DNA of 64,000 bases from CALUTH01 sp964452495 (GTDB lineage Bacteria; Cyanobacteriota; Vampirovibrionia; Gastranaerophilales; Gastranaerophilaceae): contig CAYVMC010000002.1 of NCBI GenBank assembly GCA_964452495.1, positions 83,864 to 147,863 on the forward strand, written 5' to 3'. The position numbers were made by a program, and so were the translations under genes. Positions 35,091 through 44,574 of this stretch are shown piece after piece. A model generated the notes under the pieces. That model did no database searches. It saw nothing but the letters and a program-made list of their open reading frames with translations, and was not told where the DNA came from. Numbering within the stretch: the first letter of the stretch is position 1; every line of letters starts with the position of its first letter.

Positions 35091-35480
35091 ATGTCAGAAG
35101 CATTACCAAACAACTATAATAATGTAGCATTCGGAAGCGGATATGATCCGGCGAAACGTTTTGCAGATGCGGAACAACGTACTGCAGAACGGGAAGCCCA
35201 AATAATCGATGAAGAAGTACAGAAAGAATCACAATCTCCATTTGGTGCTCTTACAATCGGACCGCATACAGCTAAACTTGTTAAAGGTATAGTTTCTGAA
35301 ATGGCATTCGGTGCCTGGGATGATTTTGCGCAATGGTTAGAAGATAATGAATCCTTGTTCACCGGTGAAGCCGGTGCAGAAATGCGCAGTATATTTATTC
35401 ACGGATTTAATACCGGTGCAGCAATGCGTGCGGATGACGAAGAAAGAAACGGAAGAAGAACATTTACTTTGCTTAGTTAA
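35091..35480 (+). CDS. Small hypothetical protein
   Basis: I do not recognise this 129-residue protein. It is acidic and soluble, with a glutamate-rich segment (about 25-45) and a conserved-looking core FGALTIGPHTAKLVKGIVSEM and AWDDFAQWLED. A weak AAGGG site precedes ATG. It is divergent from the flagellar operon and convergent with rmlA, which it overlaps by 8 bases. Confidence 0.65.
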   Translation: MSEALPNNYNNVAFGSGYDPAKRFADAEQRTAEREAQIIDEEVQKESQSPFGALTIGPHTAKLVKGIVSEMAFGAWDDFAQWLEDNESLFTGEAGAEMRSIFIHGFNTGAAMRADDEERNGRRTFTLLS

Positions 35481-36363
35481 AACATAATAGCTGTTCGGAT
35501 TTTATGACATTACGAACATAATTATAGTAATCATTGTTACCATACTTGCTTATTTGTTTTATTAATTCTTCAGCAGAAATAAACCCTTGATGTAATGCAA
35601 TTTCTTCTAAACAAGCTATTTTAACACCTTTATTAAGCTCCATTGATTGAACAAAATTACTTGCCTGTAACATTGAATCATGAGTACCTGTATCAAGCCA
35701 CGCAAATCCCCTGCCCAGAATTTCGACTTTCAATTCTTTAAGCTCAAGATATTTTTTATTTAAATCTGTAATTTCAAGTTCACCTCTTGCAGATGGTTTA
35801 AGCTGTTTTGCTAGTGAACAAACTTTATTATCATAGAAATATAAGCCTGTTACTGCATAATTTGATTTAGGATGGGCAGGTTTTTCTTCAATTGAAAGAA
35901 CATTTTTATGTAAATCAAATTCTACAACACCAAAACGTTCCGGATCTTTTACTGTATACCCGAACACGGTTGCACCTATATTATTTTTTATTGCATTTTT
36001 CATAATTGTAGAAAAACCATGTCCGTGAAAAATATTATCCCCCAGAATAAGCGCAACATCATCACCGTTAATAAAATCCTCTGCCACAATAAAGGCATCA
36101 GCTATACCTCTTTGTATAAACTGAATTCTATACTCAATATTTATACCAAATTGGGAACCATCACCAAGCAGTTTCTTAAAATTATCATAATCCTTTTCAT
36201 TCGTAATAATCAGAATATCTCTAATTCCAGCCAGCATAAGAGTTGACAGGGGATAATAAATCATCGGCTTATCATAAATAGATAAAAGAATTTTAGAAAT
36301 TGGCTGAGAAGCCGGATATAACCTTGTACCTGCACCTGCAGCTAATACGATTCCCTTCATCAA
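35473..36363 (-). CDS. rmlA: Glucose-1-phosphate thymidylyltransferase
   Basis: This enzyme makes dTDP-glucose, the first step of dTDP-rhamnose and other dTDP-sugars. It has the nucleotide-binding signature GAGTRLYPASQPISK at the N-terminus, YDKPMIYYPLSTLMLAG, LGDNIFHG, and AWLDTGTHDSMLQAS. The 296-residue length is typical. rmlB, rmlC and rmlD are not adjacent. An AAGGAG site precedes ATG. Confidence 0.93.
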   Translation of the reverse strand: MMKGIVLAAGAGTRLYPASQPISKILLSIYDKPMIYYPLSTLMLAGIRDILIITNEKDYDNFKKLLGDGSQFGINIEYRIQFIQRGIADAFIVAEDFINGDDVALILGDNIFHGHGFSTIMKNAIKNNIGATVFGYTVKDPERFGVVEFDLHKNVLSIEEKPAHPKSNYAVTGLYFYDNKVCSLAKQLKPSARGELEITDLNKKYLELKELKVEILGRGFAWLDTGTHDSMLQASNFVQSMELNKGVKIACLEEIALHQGFISAEELIKQISKYGNNDYYNYVRNVIKSEQLLCFN

Positions 36364-36401
36364 TAATTTCTCCTTAAATAATACTTTATTATATTACAAA
36401 A

Positions 36402-36602
36402 CTATAATAATTTACTATAGGCTTTGACAAAATTTTCAATACTCCTGTCATAAGTTCTTTCAGCACCCGGCGGGAAAAAACACCCTGGAATTTCACCATT
36501 TTCTCTGTGTTCTCTTACACACACACAACATATCCCGCGATTTGCACATGTAGTGTATGAACATGTGCAGCCTATTTTATTTTCTTCTTGCTTACATTCC
36601 AT
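36402..36602 (-). CDS. Small cysteine-rich protein (DUF6485-like)
   Basis: The 66 residues carry eight cysteines, among them CTCSYTTCANRGICCVCVREH, and end with IPGCFFPPGAERTYDRSIENFVKAY. This fits a small metal-binding family seen in many anaerobes that I believe is listed as DUF6485. It follows queH after 12 bases and may belong to the same operon. Its function is unknown. Confidence 0.75.
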   Translation of the reverse strand: MECKQEENKIGCTCSYTTCANRGICCVCVREHRENGEIPGCFFPPGAERTYDRSIENFVKAYSKLL

Positions 36603-36614
36603 ATTTCAGTAACC

Positions 36615-37157
36615 TCATTCTAAATGTTTTTTTGCAAATTTACATCCGCAATAATTTTGTCTATATAAACCCAATTCTTTTGCTATCTTATTTGTTTTAA
36701 AAAAACCGTCATTCTTTCTAAAATTTATCGCAACATAGTCAAGATTATATAATTTCCCCTGCTCCTTGCCTATATCTGTTATTTTATCATAATTTTTATG
36801 CGGACTGATAACCAGTGTTGTCGTAAAAGATTTTATGCCCAGTGACACAGCCTTGCTAGCACTTTTGCCCAATCGCAGTCTTATACATTTATCACACCTT
36901 AAACCACGTTCAGGTTCCTCTTCTAAACCTCTTACACAATCAAAGTACTCCACCGGCTTGTAATCATCAATTATATAATCAACCCCCAAATAATTACAAA
37001 GTTTGATTAATGCATTTTTTCGTTTATCAAATTCTTCTCTGGTATCAATATTATCATTAGAAAAAAATACCAGAGGATTGTAACCGTTTTCTTTTAAATA
37101 TTGAACAGGATAACCGGCACATATTGCACAACACGCATGTAAAAGAACTATAGGCAT
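36615..37157 (-). CDS. queH: Epoxyqueuosine reductase QueH
   Basis: QueH performs the last step of queuosine synthesis by a cobalamin-independent route with an iron-sulfur site. The N-terminal LLHACCAICAGYPVQYL and the later CVRGLEEEPERGLRCDKCIRLRL and YCGCKFAKK hold the expected cysteines. The 180-residue length matches. It follows the VKOR-DsbA gene after 3 bases. The FolE2 at 16281-17072 could supply the queuosine precursor pathway. Confidence 0.9.
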   Translation of the reverse strand: MPIVLLHACCAICAGYPVQYLKENGYNPLVFFSNDNIDTREEFDKRKNALIKLCNYLGVDYIIDDYKPVEYFDCVRGLEEEPERGLRCDKCIRLRLGKSASKAVSLGIKSFTTTLVISPHKNYDKITDIGKEQGKLYNLDYVAINFRKNDGFFKTNKIAKELGLYRQNYCGCKFAKKHLE

Positions 37158-37160
37158 AAA

Positions 37161-38351
37161 TTATCGACTTCTTTTTTGGGCACCTTGTTCTACAAGAATT
37201 TTTACAATATCATCATATGTTCTCAGCCCAACATATTTTTGTCCATTGACATACATCACCGGTGTTGCTTCAATACCAAGTTTTTGGCAACGCCTAATAT
37301 CTGACTTAAGCTCATTTTCTGTTTCTTTTGATACAATATCATACCATAGACGTTTTTCATCCAGATTTAAAGCCCGTGCAGCCGCAAGAATTTTCTTTGT
37401 TTTAACAGGTTTAGTATCATATAATCTAGAAGCCATGTCCCAATAATGCCCCTGTTTTTTAGCAGCAATTGCTATCTTTGAAAGCATACAAGCACCATTG
37501 TGAACCTGTACAACAACATCAGGATTGCATGCTTTATCAAGCGGGAAATTATAGTGTTCTACATATATTCCACTGTATTCTTTAACTGCTTTGTGAAGCA
37601 TCATATTAGTAACCCTGCACATTGGACAAACAAAATCAGATACGAGAATTACTTTTACTTTTCCATCTTTCTCTCCAAGTATATTCCCCGTAATACTATA
37701 AGGATTTGTTTTTTGCTTGCTAAATTTACTTATAGACCTTGCAAATTTAAGGTGCGGAGTAAACACATACGTAACATCCGTATAAACTAGAAAACCAACT
37801 GCACATAAAAGACATATTGTAAATAGTACTGCATACTGTTTAACACCGGACAGAAAATCAACAAATGATGTTTTAATACTGTCAATGAAACCGCCATTCT
37901 TAAAATCCGTTGCGACAAAGGATATTACTAAATCTAGGAAATACGTTGCTAGACAAAGTATACAGATTTTTTCTATTTTAAATAAACTTATACCTGCAAG
38001 AGTCATTGATATACAAAAAGAAATTAACCCTAGCACAGAAATATACTTTAATGGATTTTTAAAAACAACAAACGGGGTTTTCCATTTTGCATTTATTTTA
38101 TCAACAATAGACATAAATAAAATAAATGTATAAAAAAATATTCCCCACCAGGCAAGCGGGATACCAGCAAATTGAGAATAAGCAGACTTTGCTACACCAT
38201 CACAATCAACATAATCATTTATTGAACAAAAACTATAGAGAGCTGTTTTATCAAAATTAGCATGATAGTATATAAAAGAAAGCTCAATACTCAACGCAAG
38301 CCCTATAAAGGCAATAATTCTTACCAACCACATTCTTTTTGTAATATTCAT
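37161..38351 (-). CDS. VKOR-DsbA fusion disulfide-forming protein
   Basis: The N-terminal half is a vitamin K epoxide reductase domain with about five helices, with loop cysteines in FCSINDYVDCDG and the redox pair CILC. A linker and an extra helix (about 190-205) lead to a DsbA-like thioredoxin domain with CPMC in SDFVCPMCRVTNMML and a cis-proline in EATPVMYVN. Such fusions are typical of cyanobacteria and make disulfides in exported proteins. I prefer ATG 38351; GTG 38363 is in frame. Confidence 0.9.
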   Translation of the reverse strand: MNITKRMWLVRIIAFIGLALSIELSFIYYHANFDKTALYSFCSINDYVDCDGVAKSAYSQFAGIPLAWWGIFFYTFILFMSIVDKINAKWKTPFVVFKNPLKYISVLGLISFCISMTLAGISLFKIEKICILCLATYFLDLVISFVATDFKNGGFIDSIKTSFVDFLSGVKQYAVLFTICLLCAVGFLVYTDVTYVFTPHLKFARSISKFSKQKTNPYSITGNILGEKDGKVKVILVSDFVCPMCRVTNMMLHKAVKEYSGIYVEHYNFPLDKACNPDVVVQVHNGACMLSKIAIAAKKQGHYWDMASRLYDTKPVKTKKILAAARALNLDEKRLWYDIVSKETENELKSDIRRCQKLGIEATPVMYVNGQKYVGLRTYDDIVKILVEQGAQKRSR

Positions 38352-38425
38352 AATTAAATACACCTAACTATCTCTTAATACAAGAATTATATCCGATAAT
38401 CTACCTATTGCAAGAGAATATATAA

Positions 38426-39193
38426 TTAACCGTTTAGTATAGGAATGGAGAAACGAAAAGTACTGCCATTATATTTAATAGATGTAACATTTATTGTTCC
38501 GCCATGCGCTTCAATAATTGATTTACATAGCGATAAACCTACTCCGCATCCGTATCTTCGCTTTGTCATATCACTACTGCCCTGTGCAAAAAAATTAAAA
38601 ATGATTTCCTTATCAGCCTCATCAATTCCTTCGCCGTTATCAGTTATTTCAAATATAAAATCTTTGTCAGCATAAGTTAGTATACGTATGTCCTCATTAT
38701 CATTACTAAATTTTACGGCATTACTTATAAGATTATAAATAACCTGTTTGAAACGTGTCTCATCAGCATACAAATCTATGCTGCTTAATGTATAATTAAT
38801 ATTCACTCCATGAAAACTGCTTATTATATTTTGAATAACCTCACTGCTGCTAAACCTTGTTTTTGTGAGTTCCATAGGTTTATATTGGGCACGTGTTACA
38901 TCTAATAAATCTTGAATAAGTGCAAGAAGGTGTTTTGATGAGCAGGAAATATTATCCAGACACCTGTAATCCTCAACATTAACAGTTCTGTTTTTCAGTA
39001 TATCTGCAAATCCAATAATAGAATTAAGCGGAGTTTTAAATTCATGGGACAGTTTTAGCAGTACTATTCTTAATATATCCTGCTTTTCTTCTTCTTCCAG
39101 ATATTTATTAACATACTTTATTGTTTCTTTTTTAGTGCGGGTAATAAGTTCTATAAGTTCTTTTTTACTCATACTATCCAAATTTTTATCCAT
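38426..39193 (-). CDS. Soluble sensor histidine kinase
   Basis: This short kinase has 255 residues: an N-terminal coiled coil, an HisKA domain with the phosphoacceptor in LSHEFKTPLNSIIGFADIL (about residue 51), and a HATPase domain with NLISNAVKFSND, DNGEGI and GCGVGLSLCKSI. There is no membrane helix or recognisable sensor, so a partner may supply the input. No response regulator is adjacent. Directly upstream lies an 11-base element that is also found before the MCP gene at 46116. Confidence 0.88.
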   Translation of the reverse strand: MDKNLDSMSKKELIELITRTKKETIKYVNKYLEEEEKQDILRIVLLKLSHEFKTPLNSIIGFADILKNRTVNVEDYRCLDNISCSSKHLLALIQDLLDVTRAQYKPMELTKTRFSSSEVIQNIISSFHGVNINYTLSSIDLYADETRFKQVIYNLISNAVKFSNDNEDIRILTYADKDFIFEITDNGEGIDEADKEIIFNFFAQGSSDMTKRRYGCGVGLSLCKSIIEAHGGTINVTSIKYNGSTFRFSIPILNG

Positions 39194-39495
39194 ATAAGTA
39201 TGGTACTATGGAATTTTATAAATAATTATTGCCCCCATGGCTTATTTATCATTTTCCGGAACTTTAAAAATAATAATGAGTAATGGAAAACGAATACAAA
39301 AAATTATACAAATACCAGAAATTGATTATTCTAAAATTACTAAAAGGAAAAAAGCTTATTTCTAAATTTTCCTAAATACAATAAAGAGGTTCTAAAACAT
39401 ACCTTAAACATTTATGAAATACACGATTGATTCAGTAGAATATCGGTCTACAGCATCAGAAGTCATCAATTTTAACACAACCGCATATTATCTTA
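39194..39495. other. Intergenic region, no clear gene
   Basis: About 300 AT-rich bases separate the histidine kinase from the next minus-strand gene. A 29-codon ORF (39276-39365, plus strand, MSNGKRIQKIIQIPEIDYSK...) is visible but lacks a good ribosome-binding site. I see no terminator with a T run and no RNA gene. Confidence 0.4.
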
Positions 39496-39909
39496 TTATG
39501 CAAGGGAGAAGGCACGTCTAACATTTGCACGGCACATATCCCAAATATTTTTTTTGGTGCCGGAAATCATTTCCTTTAATGCAAGCTGTTGTTCCTCATC
39601 ATCACAAGACTTATACTGCTGCTTTAAACTGCTTAACTCTCGTCTTGAGTTATGAATTTCATTTCTATAATATGCAATTTCTTCTTTTATAGGTTCATTA
39701 TGTGCCTTGACATAAGTAAGATATGCTCTTAAAGGACTAACACCTTCTTTTTCCATCAAACTGAGAAGACGTTTCTTTTCTGTTTCTGTACCATTAAGCA
39801 TAATATCACCGATATTAACAGATGAAAAATCAAAGCTGTCTGTCTTCTCACTATTACTGGTATTAGAACTATTAAATAATTTTATATCAGTATTTATCTG
39901 CGTTCCCAT
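39496..39909 (-). CDS. Hypothetical coiled-coil protein
   Basis: I do not recognise this gene. The 137 residues comprise a serine/asparagine-rich N-terminus (about 1-35), a helical middle (KKRLLSLMEKEGVSPLRAYLTYV) and a coiled coil (about 80-125). There is no signal peptide or membrane helix. It stands alone between two noncoding stretches. Confidence 0.6.
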   Translation of the reverse strand: MGTQINTDIKLFNSSNTSNSEKTDSFDFSSVNIGDIMLNGTETEKKRLLSLMEKEGVSPLRAYLTYVKAHNEPIKEEIAYYRNEIHNSRRELSSLKQQYKSCDDEEQQLALKEMISGTKKNIWDMCRANVRRAFSLA

Positions 39910-40014
39910 AGTTTTCCTATCCTGTGCTCTTATAAATATATAAAGTATATATTCATGTAAAAATTGCTTTCTCTACCTTGACAAAACAATACCCTACTCC
40001 GGTATACAACTGTC

Positions 40015-40170
40015 AGGACAAAGCTTTTAGCAAATGTAACAAATTGTAACGATAATGTTATAAAAAGAAAATTACGTGGAATATATATAGTATCAATCTC
40101 TTTTCTTTATTTTCTCCTCCACTCCTTTATCATGACGAGAGTTATTGCCGTTTTCTAAAACGGCTTTTTT
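40015..40170 (+). ncRNA. Candidate small RNA with a CU-rich anti-Shine-Dalgarno segment
   Basis: TTGACA at 39978-39983 and TATACA at 40003-40008 (19-base spacing, not ideal) could start a transcript of about 155 bases ending at a strong terminator. It has no ORF of note. It contains a pyrimidine-rich stretch with TCTCCTCC (40113-40120), complementary to ribosome-binding sites. The following methyltransferase gene starts 70 bases after the terminator with its own -10 box, so this RNA is not simply its leader. Confidence 0.4.
40147..40170 (+). terminator. Strong intrinsic terminator
   Basis: GCCGTTTT pairs perfectly with AAAACGGC across two bases (effective loop four), followed by six T. Confidence 0.85.
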
Positions 40171-40228
40171 ATTATGCGGTTTTCAAAAATTCATTCAAAT
40201 ACCTGATTTCAAAATAATTCAATTTTCG

Positions 40229-40240
40229 TATACTAAAACC
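40229..40240 (+). promoter_or_regulatory. -10 box directly before the orphan methyltransferase (leaderless architecture)
   Basis: TATACT at 40229-40234 is followed by exactly six bases and then ATG at 40241. A weak TTTCAA lies 16 bases upstream as possible -35. There is no ribosome-binding site. Confidence 0.5.
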
Positions 40241-41116
40241 ATGGGGAAAGTGAGTAACTTAAAACAGGCACAAAAAAAAGCCAATAATCTTAAAATCGTT
40301 GATAATAATGCGATTAAAACAACTGCATACAATGATATTAATTTAAAAGCCTGGAGAGAATATGACCACATAAAAACTGATACACTGTGGGAGTTTCCTG
40401 CAAGAGACCGTGAACACGGACACTCAAATGAATATCACGGAAACTATATTCCGCAAATTGCCCAGCAGATTTACGAAAGATTTACGAAAAAAAATGATAT
40501 TGTTCTTGATTTGTTTTTTGGTTCAGGAACTTCCGGAATTGAAGCAATAAATATGAACAGGCGTTGTATCGGTGTTGAATTAAAAGAAGAACTAGCAGAA
40601 GAAGTTTCTAAAAAATTCACGCCTAAACAACTTGTTACAGATGTAAATATAATTTGTGCCGACTCGGCTTCTGATACCGCAGTAGAAAAAATAAAAGCAA
40701 GACTTGATATTATGGGATGTAAGCAGGCACAGCTTCTAATGCTACATCCGCCATACGATGATATTATTAAGTTTTCAGACAGAAAAGAAGACCTTTCCAA
40801 CTGCTCCAGCACAAAAGAATTCTATGACCTTTTTGAAAAAGTCGCACAAAACGGATATAATTTACTTGAAAAGGGTCGCTTTGCAGCATTGATTATAGGC
40901 GACAAATATGCAAACTCGCAACATATTCCTTTAGGTTTTGAATGTATGGCGAGAATGAACAAGCTTGGTTTTATTACAAAAGCAATTATAATAAAAGATG
41001 TTCAGGGTAATGAGCGTGCAAAAGGAAAAACAGCAAACCTCTGGCGTTATAGAGCTTTAGCAGGCGGTTTTTATATCTTTAAACATGAATATATTATGGT
41101 GTTTCAGAAAGTTTAA
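40241..41116 (+). CDS. Orphan DNA methyltransferase (amino-methyltransferase fold)
   Basis: This is an SAM-dependent methyltransferase of the beta arrangement. An N-terminal target part is followed by DLFFGSGTSGIEAINMNRRCIGVEL (SAM motif I and II, about residues 80-105) and the catalytic motif LHPPYDDIIKFS (about 165). An HPPY variant is less usual than SPPY or DPPY. There is no restriction partner near. I chose ATG 40241, since the preceding in-frame ORF overlaps a terminator. Whether it acts on DNA or another substrate is not proven. Confidence 0.78.
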   Translation: MGKVSNLKQAQKKANNLKIVDNNAIKTTAYNDINLKAWREYDHIKTDTLWEFPARDREHGHSNEYHGNYIPQIAQQIYERFTKKNDIVLDLFFGSGTSGIEAINMNRRCIGVELKEELAEEVSKKFTPKQLVTDVNIICADSASDTAVEKIKARLDIMGCKQAQLLMLHPPYDDIIKFSDRKEDLSNCSSTKEFYDLFEKVAQNGYNLLEKGRFAALIIGDKYANSQHIPLGFECMARMNKLGFITKAIIIKDVQGNERAKGKTANLWRYRALAGGFYIFKHEYIMVFQKV

Positions 41117-41117
41117 T

Positions 41118-41411
41118 ATGTTAAAACTCACAGAAGACGGAATAGTAATAATCCTAAAAATTATCCCGAACTCTTCTATGAACGGATTTGTAATCGGTGA
41201 GGATAAATCTCAACCGGTTAAACTTAAAGTAACAGCTCCACCGGTAGAAAATAAAGCCAATAAAGCCGTTATCGAATACTTGTCCAAATACTTCAAAATT
41301 CCTAAAACATCTATTTACGTTGTTAAAGGTGAAACATCAAAAGAAAAAACTATTTTATTAAAAACCAGAGACAGCGAAAAAATAAAACTTGTACAGGAAA
41401 CTCTAAGTTAG
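41118..41411 (+). CDS. YggU family protein (DUF167)
   Basis: This small protein has the DUF167 core, VKLKVTAPPVENKANKAVIEYL and VVKGETSKEKTILL. Its function is unknown. The start at ATG 41118 lies one base after the methyltransferase stop, so the two genes are co-translated. Ninety-seven residues is typical. Confidence 0.88.
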   Translation: MLKLTEDGIVIILKIIPNSSMNGFVIGEDKSQPVKLKVTAPPVENKANKAVIEYLSKYFKIPKTSIYVVKGETSKEKTILLKTRDSEKIKLVQETLS

Positions 41412-41467
41412 TAGATTATCAAGGATGTTGTGTGGCTGTAATTCTTTGCCGAGTTTTCTCCAATAAA

Positions 41468-43360
41468 CTAAAACTCTTCTGTTTCAATTATTGAAATAAA
41501 TTCTTCTACAAGTTTAGGATTCCATTTTGTCCCGCTTCCAGACTTAATAACTTCAACAGCTTGCTCTTTATCCATTGCTTTTCTATAAGTTCTTGCCTCT
41601 TGAAGTGCAAAATATGCATCAATCAATAAAATCATTTGTGATTCTATAGGTATTTGTTCACCTGAAAGCTCGTGAGGATACCCCGAACCATCCCAGTTTT
41701 CATGGTGATTTTCAATAATAGGCAGTATCGTATTCATTCCGGTAATAGGCTCAAGAATTTCCCTTGCTGCAATTACAGGGTGACTTTTAATCTTCTCTCT
41801 TTCTTCTGCTGTTAAAGGATCTTTCTTTTGCAATAATTGTTTAGGCAAAAGAATATTCCCTATATCATAAAGTAGTACAGCAACTTTAAGGTTATCAATT
41901 TTATCCTTAGGCATATCAAATCGTTTTGCAAGTGAATTTGCTAAAAGTACTTTTGATTTTGTATTTCCCAGTGTATAGTTTGGATTATATAGTTTTATAA
42001 GCGTGTCTGAAATAGTATAAAGTCCATCATTATTTATACCAATAGTTTCAAGCCGTTTTGAAATATTTTCCGAAACTTCACTATCAAGCGGCACACGGTG
42101 CTTTGCGAGAATATCCATAAATGTATTGAATGCAACCTCTTGCCACGAAATATCTTTTGTAGGCTTTGCCAACGTAACTCTATTACGCCCGTCATGTTTC
42201 GACTGATACATTGCATGGTCTGTGAGTTCCAGCAGTTCATCAACATCATCAGTTTGTTCAAGATATGTTGCAACACCAAGACTTCCAGTAATTTTACCGA
42301 TAACCGGAATATTTTGATTTTCTATAGCCTTTCTAATACGTTCTGCCGCAGCCATTGCTCCTTCAGAATCGACGCCGGGAAGAAGAATATTAAATTCTTC
42401 GCCGCCTATTCTTGCTGCAACATCAATTGAACGTGCATTCTTCTTCAAAACATCTGCTATTGTTTTAATTGCTATATCACCATAATTATGCCCGTACTTA
42501 TCATTAATCTGTTTTAAGAAATCTAAATCAAGACCAATTACTGAAAATTTCTGGTTTTGCCGGTTTGCCCGTATTGTTTCTTTTTTAATACAATCCTCAA
42601 AGTATCTCCTGTTATAAAGCCCTGTCAGAGCATCACTCACAGCCTGAGACTTTACAGCCTGAAATAAATTAGAAATAGTAATAGCAAGTTCTATTTGTCT
42701 GGCAAAGAGAGAAAGAAACCTTAGCTCTGCATCAGTAGCATCACTACGTGAAGATAACAGTACAAGCGAGCCATAATGAACCTTATCAGAAGTCAACGGA
42801 ATTAAAATACACGAACGACAGCCAACATCTGTGAACAACTGTTCCAACTTCCGTAAACTAATTCCAGGGAAAAAACTATAAAGACATTCACTAACATTTC
42901 CCGTATGGTAAACTGTATTCGCCTTTAAATATTCTTCAAATCTCTCACTTACTGGATAGTCAATCCTAGCCTCATACAAAGGCTGTGCCATTGCCTCCTC
43001 AAATTTTAAACTAAAATTATCATCAGAATGCGCAACCACCTCAATATACTGCTTTCCATCATCCTTAAAGGTTCGCATAATACAACTATGTAAATACCCC
43101 AGTTCCCCCTGCAAGCTACTTACAATAGCATTAAGAACACCCGACAGTGGCTTTGCAGCGGTCATCATATCCAGAATATGCTGTAATGTAAACATCTGGC
43201 GATTAGCAGTTTCCAGATCTTTTGTCCTCTGCTCTATTTCAGCTTCCAATTTCTGGTTAAGTTCAAATATTTCACGATAACGTTTTTCACCAAGATAAAT
43301 TCCAGACTCTAAGTCGTTTATTTGCTTATTAAATTCCTTGAGTTTCTTTATGAAATCCAC
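41468..43360 (-). CDS. GAF-GGDEF-HD-GYP cyclic-di-GMP protein
   Basis: The order is an N-terminal coiled coil (about 1-60), a GAF-type domain (about 65-235), a GGDEF domain and an HD-GYP domain (about 410-625). The GGDEF active site is GGEEF (319-323), with an intact inhibitory RxxD at 310-313. The HD-GYP domain has HHENWDGSGYP (552-562), but the HD dyad reads YDIG (498-501), with tyrosine in place of the metal-ligand histidine. So c-di-GMP synthesis seems likely and hydrolysis doubtful. It starts with GTG after an AGAGG site. Confidence 0.87.
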   Translation of the reverse strand: MDFIKKLKEFNKQINDLESGIYLGEKRYREIFELNQKLEAEIEQRTKDLETANRQMFTLQHILDMMTAAKPLSGVLNAIVSSLQGELGYLHSCIMRTFKDDGKQYIEVVAHSDDNFSLKFEEAMAQPLYEARIDYPVSERFEEYLKANTVYHTGNVSECLYSFFPGISLRKLEQLFTDVGCRSCILIPLTSDKVHYGSLVLLSSRSDATDAELRFLSLFARQIELAITISNLFQAVKSQAVSDALTGLYNRRYFEDCIKKETIRANRQNQKFSVIGLDLDFLKQINDKYGHNYGDIAIKTIADVLKKNARSIDVAARIGGEEFNILLPGVDSEGAMAAAERIRKAIENQNIPVIGKITGSLGVATYLEQTDDVDELLELTDHAMYQSKHDGRNRVTLAKPTKDISWQEVAFNTFMDILAKHRVPLDSEVSENISKRLETIGINNDGLYTISDTLIKLYNPNYTLGNTKSKVLLANSLAKRFDMPKDKIDNLKVAVLLYDIGNILLPKQLLQKKDPLTAEEREKIKSHPVIAAREILEPITGMNTILPIIENHHENWDGSGYPHELSGEQIPIESQMILLIDAYFALQEARTYRKAMDKEQAVEVIKSGSGTKWNPKLVEEFISIIETEEF

Positions 43361-43575
43361 TGATAACCTCTTTGCAAAACTTATTATAACATATTTATTC
43401 CAAAATTACAGCTTGCAAAACAGTCCTAATATTTATAACTTGTATACTCCTTAATTTGCAAAAACTAGCAAAAAAGTATTACAAACTATAATCATCTTCT
43501 GCCCGTATAAATACATCCACCTTTAAGCAATTTAATAATGATAATTATATTAATTCTTTCCAAGCCCTGTATACA

Positions 43576-44574
43576 CTACATATCTGTAATAAATAAACGT
43601 TTATCTTTAAGCATTCTGTCTATATTGAGTATAGTATGCACTTTGTCATTATATATGATATCGTAACTTACATTGTTTTCACTATTTTTTGGAATAACTT
43701 CATCAGGAATTTCAAATAATTCATTAATTTTATCAATAAGAAGAGCCAATACTAAATCTTCATTCTCAACAATAATAATTGGTTTCTTTTGAACATCTTT
43801 ATCGGGTTCCATATTGAGAAACTCTTTCAAATTGATAACAGTAATAAAATCACCCCGCAGATTCATAATTCCTTTAACAAAATCCGGGGTACAAGGAACA
43901 TGTGAAATACTTGTATCTTTCAAAACTTCTTTTATATATTTTAGCTTTATACCATAATGATTATTATTTAACATAAAAGATATAAATTTATCTTTTGTGT
44001 AAATCTCATGTACAAATTGAAACCTTTCTTTTTCAACAAGCTGCCCGGAGCGCTGCAAAAGCACACTGCGTGCCGCTTTATCCTGCGGGAAAAGACTTTG
44101 AACATCATATGCCTCAAAGGAAGAATTTGTGTCTTTGATAATGTTTTCAAGTGAAAAAATATTTATTATAAAAATAGTTTCATCATTAAATTTATATAAT
44201 GCATCTATAAGCATTTTTTTATCCATAAATGGCAGAGAATCGACTTTATTAACAATAAATGGTAAAATACCTTCCACTTTATCAACAACAATACCTATAA
44301 TTGTTTCGTCCGTTTTTATAATCAAAACTTCATTTGCTGTTGTATAAGGCTCCGGTTCAATATTAAGATAAAATCTTATATCAACAATATTTATAACAAA
44401 ATCGTTATACTTCATAAGCCCAATAATATTATTGGGCAATTTTTGAGGATAATCTAACAACGGCAATTTTATAATTTCAAGAACACAACTAGAGTTAACA
44501 GCATATTTATTATCCCCAACTCTAAAATATAAGTGGTTATTTTTATTCTGTTCTAAAAAAAACTCACTGCTCAT
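43576..44574 (-). CDS. Double CheW-domain coupling protein
   Basis: Two CheW domains follow one another (about 10-150 and 185-330); the second has FISFMLNNNHYGIKLKYIKEV and VKGIMNLRGDFITVINLKEFL. Such tandem CheW proteins couple receptors to CheA arrays. The first domain is more degenerate. The start overlaps the end of the REC-GGDEF gene by 11 bases, so the two are co-translated. ATG 44574 is preferred over the TTG at 44580. Confidence 0.85.
   Translation of the reverse strand: MSSEFFLEQNKNNHLYFRVGDNKYAVNSSCVLEIIKLPLLDYPQKLPNNIIGLMKYNDFVINIVDIRFYLNIEPEPYTTANEVLIIKTDETIIGIVVDKVEGILPFIVNKVDSLPFMDKKMLIDALYKFNDETIFIINIFSLENIIKDTNSSFEAYDVQSLFPQDKAARSVLLQRSGQLVEKERFQFVHEIYTKDKFISFMLNNNHYGIKLKYIKEVLKDTSISHVPCTPDFVKGIMNLRGDFITVINLKEFLNMEPDKDVQKKPIIIVENEDLVLALLIDKINELFEIPDEVIPKNSENNVSYDIIYNDKVHTILNIDRMLKDKRLFITDM

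Noticed and set aside
37000..37157. Thioredoxin-like CxxC reading of the QueH N-terminus
   Set aside because: The HACCAIC pattern together with the later cysteine motifs fits QueH, and the length agrees.
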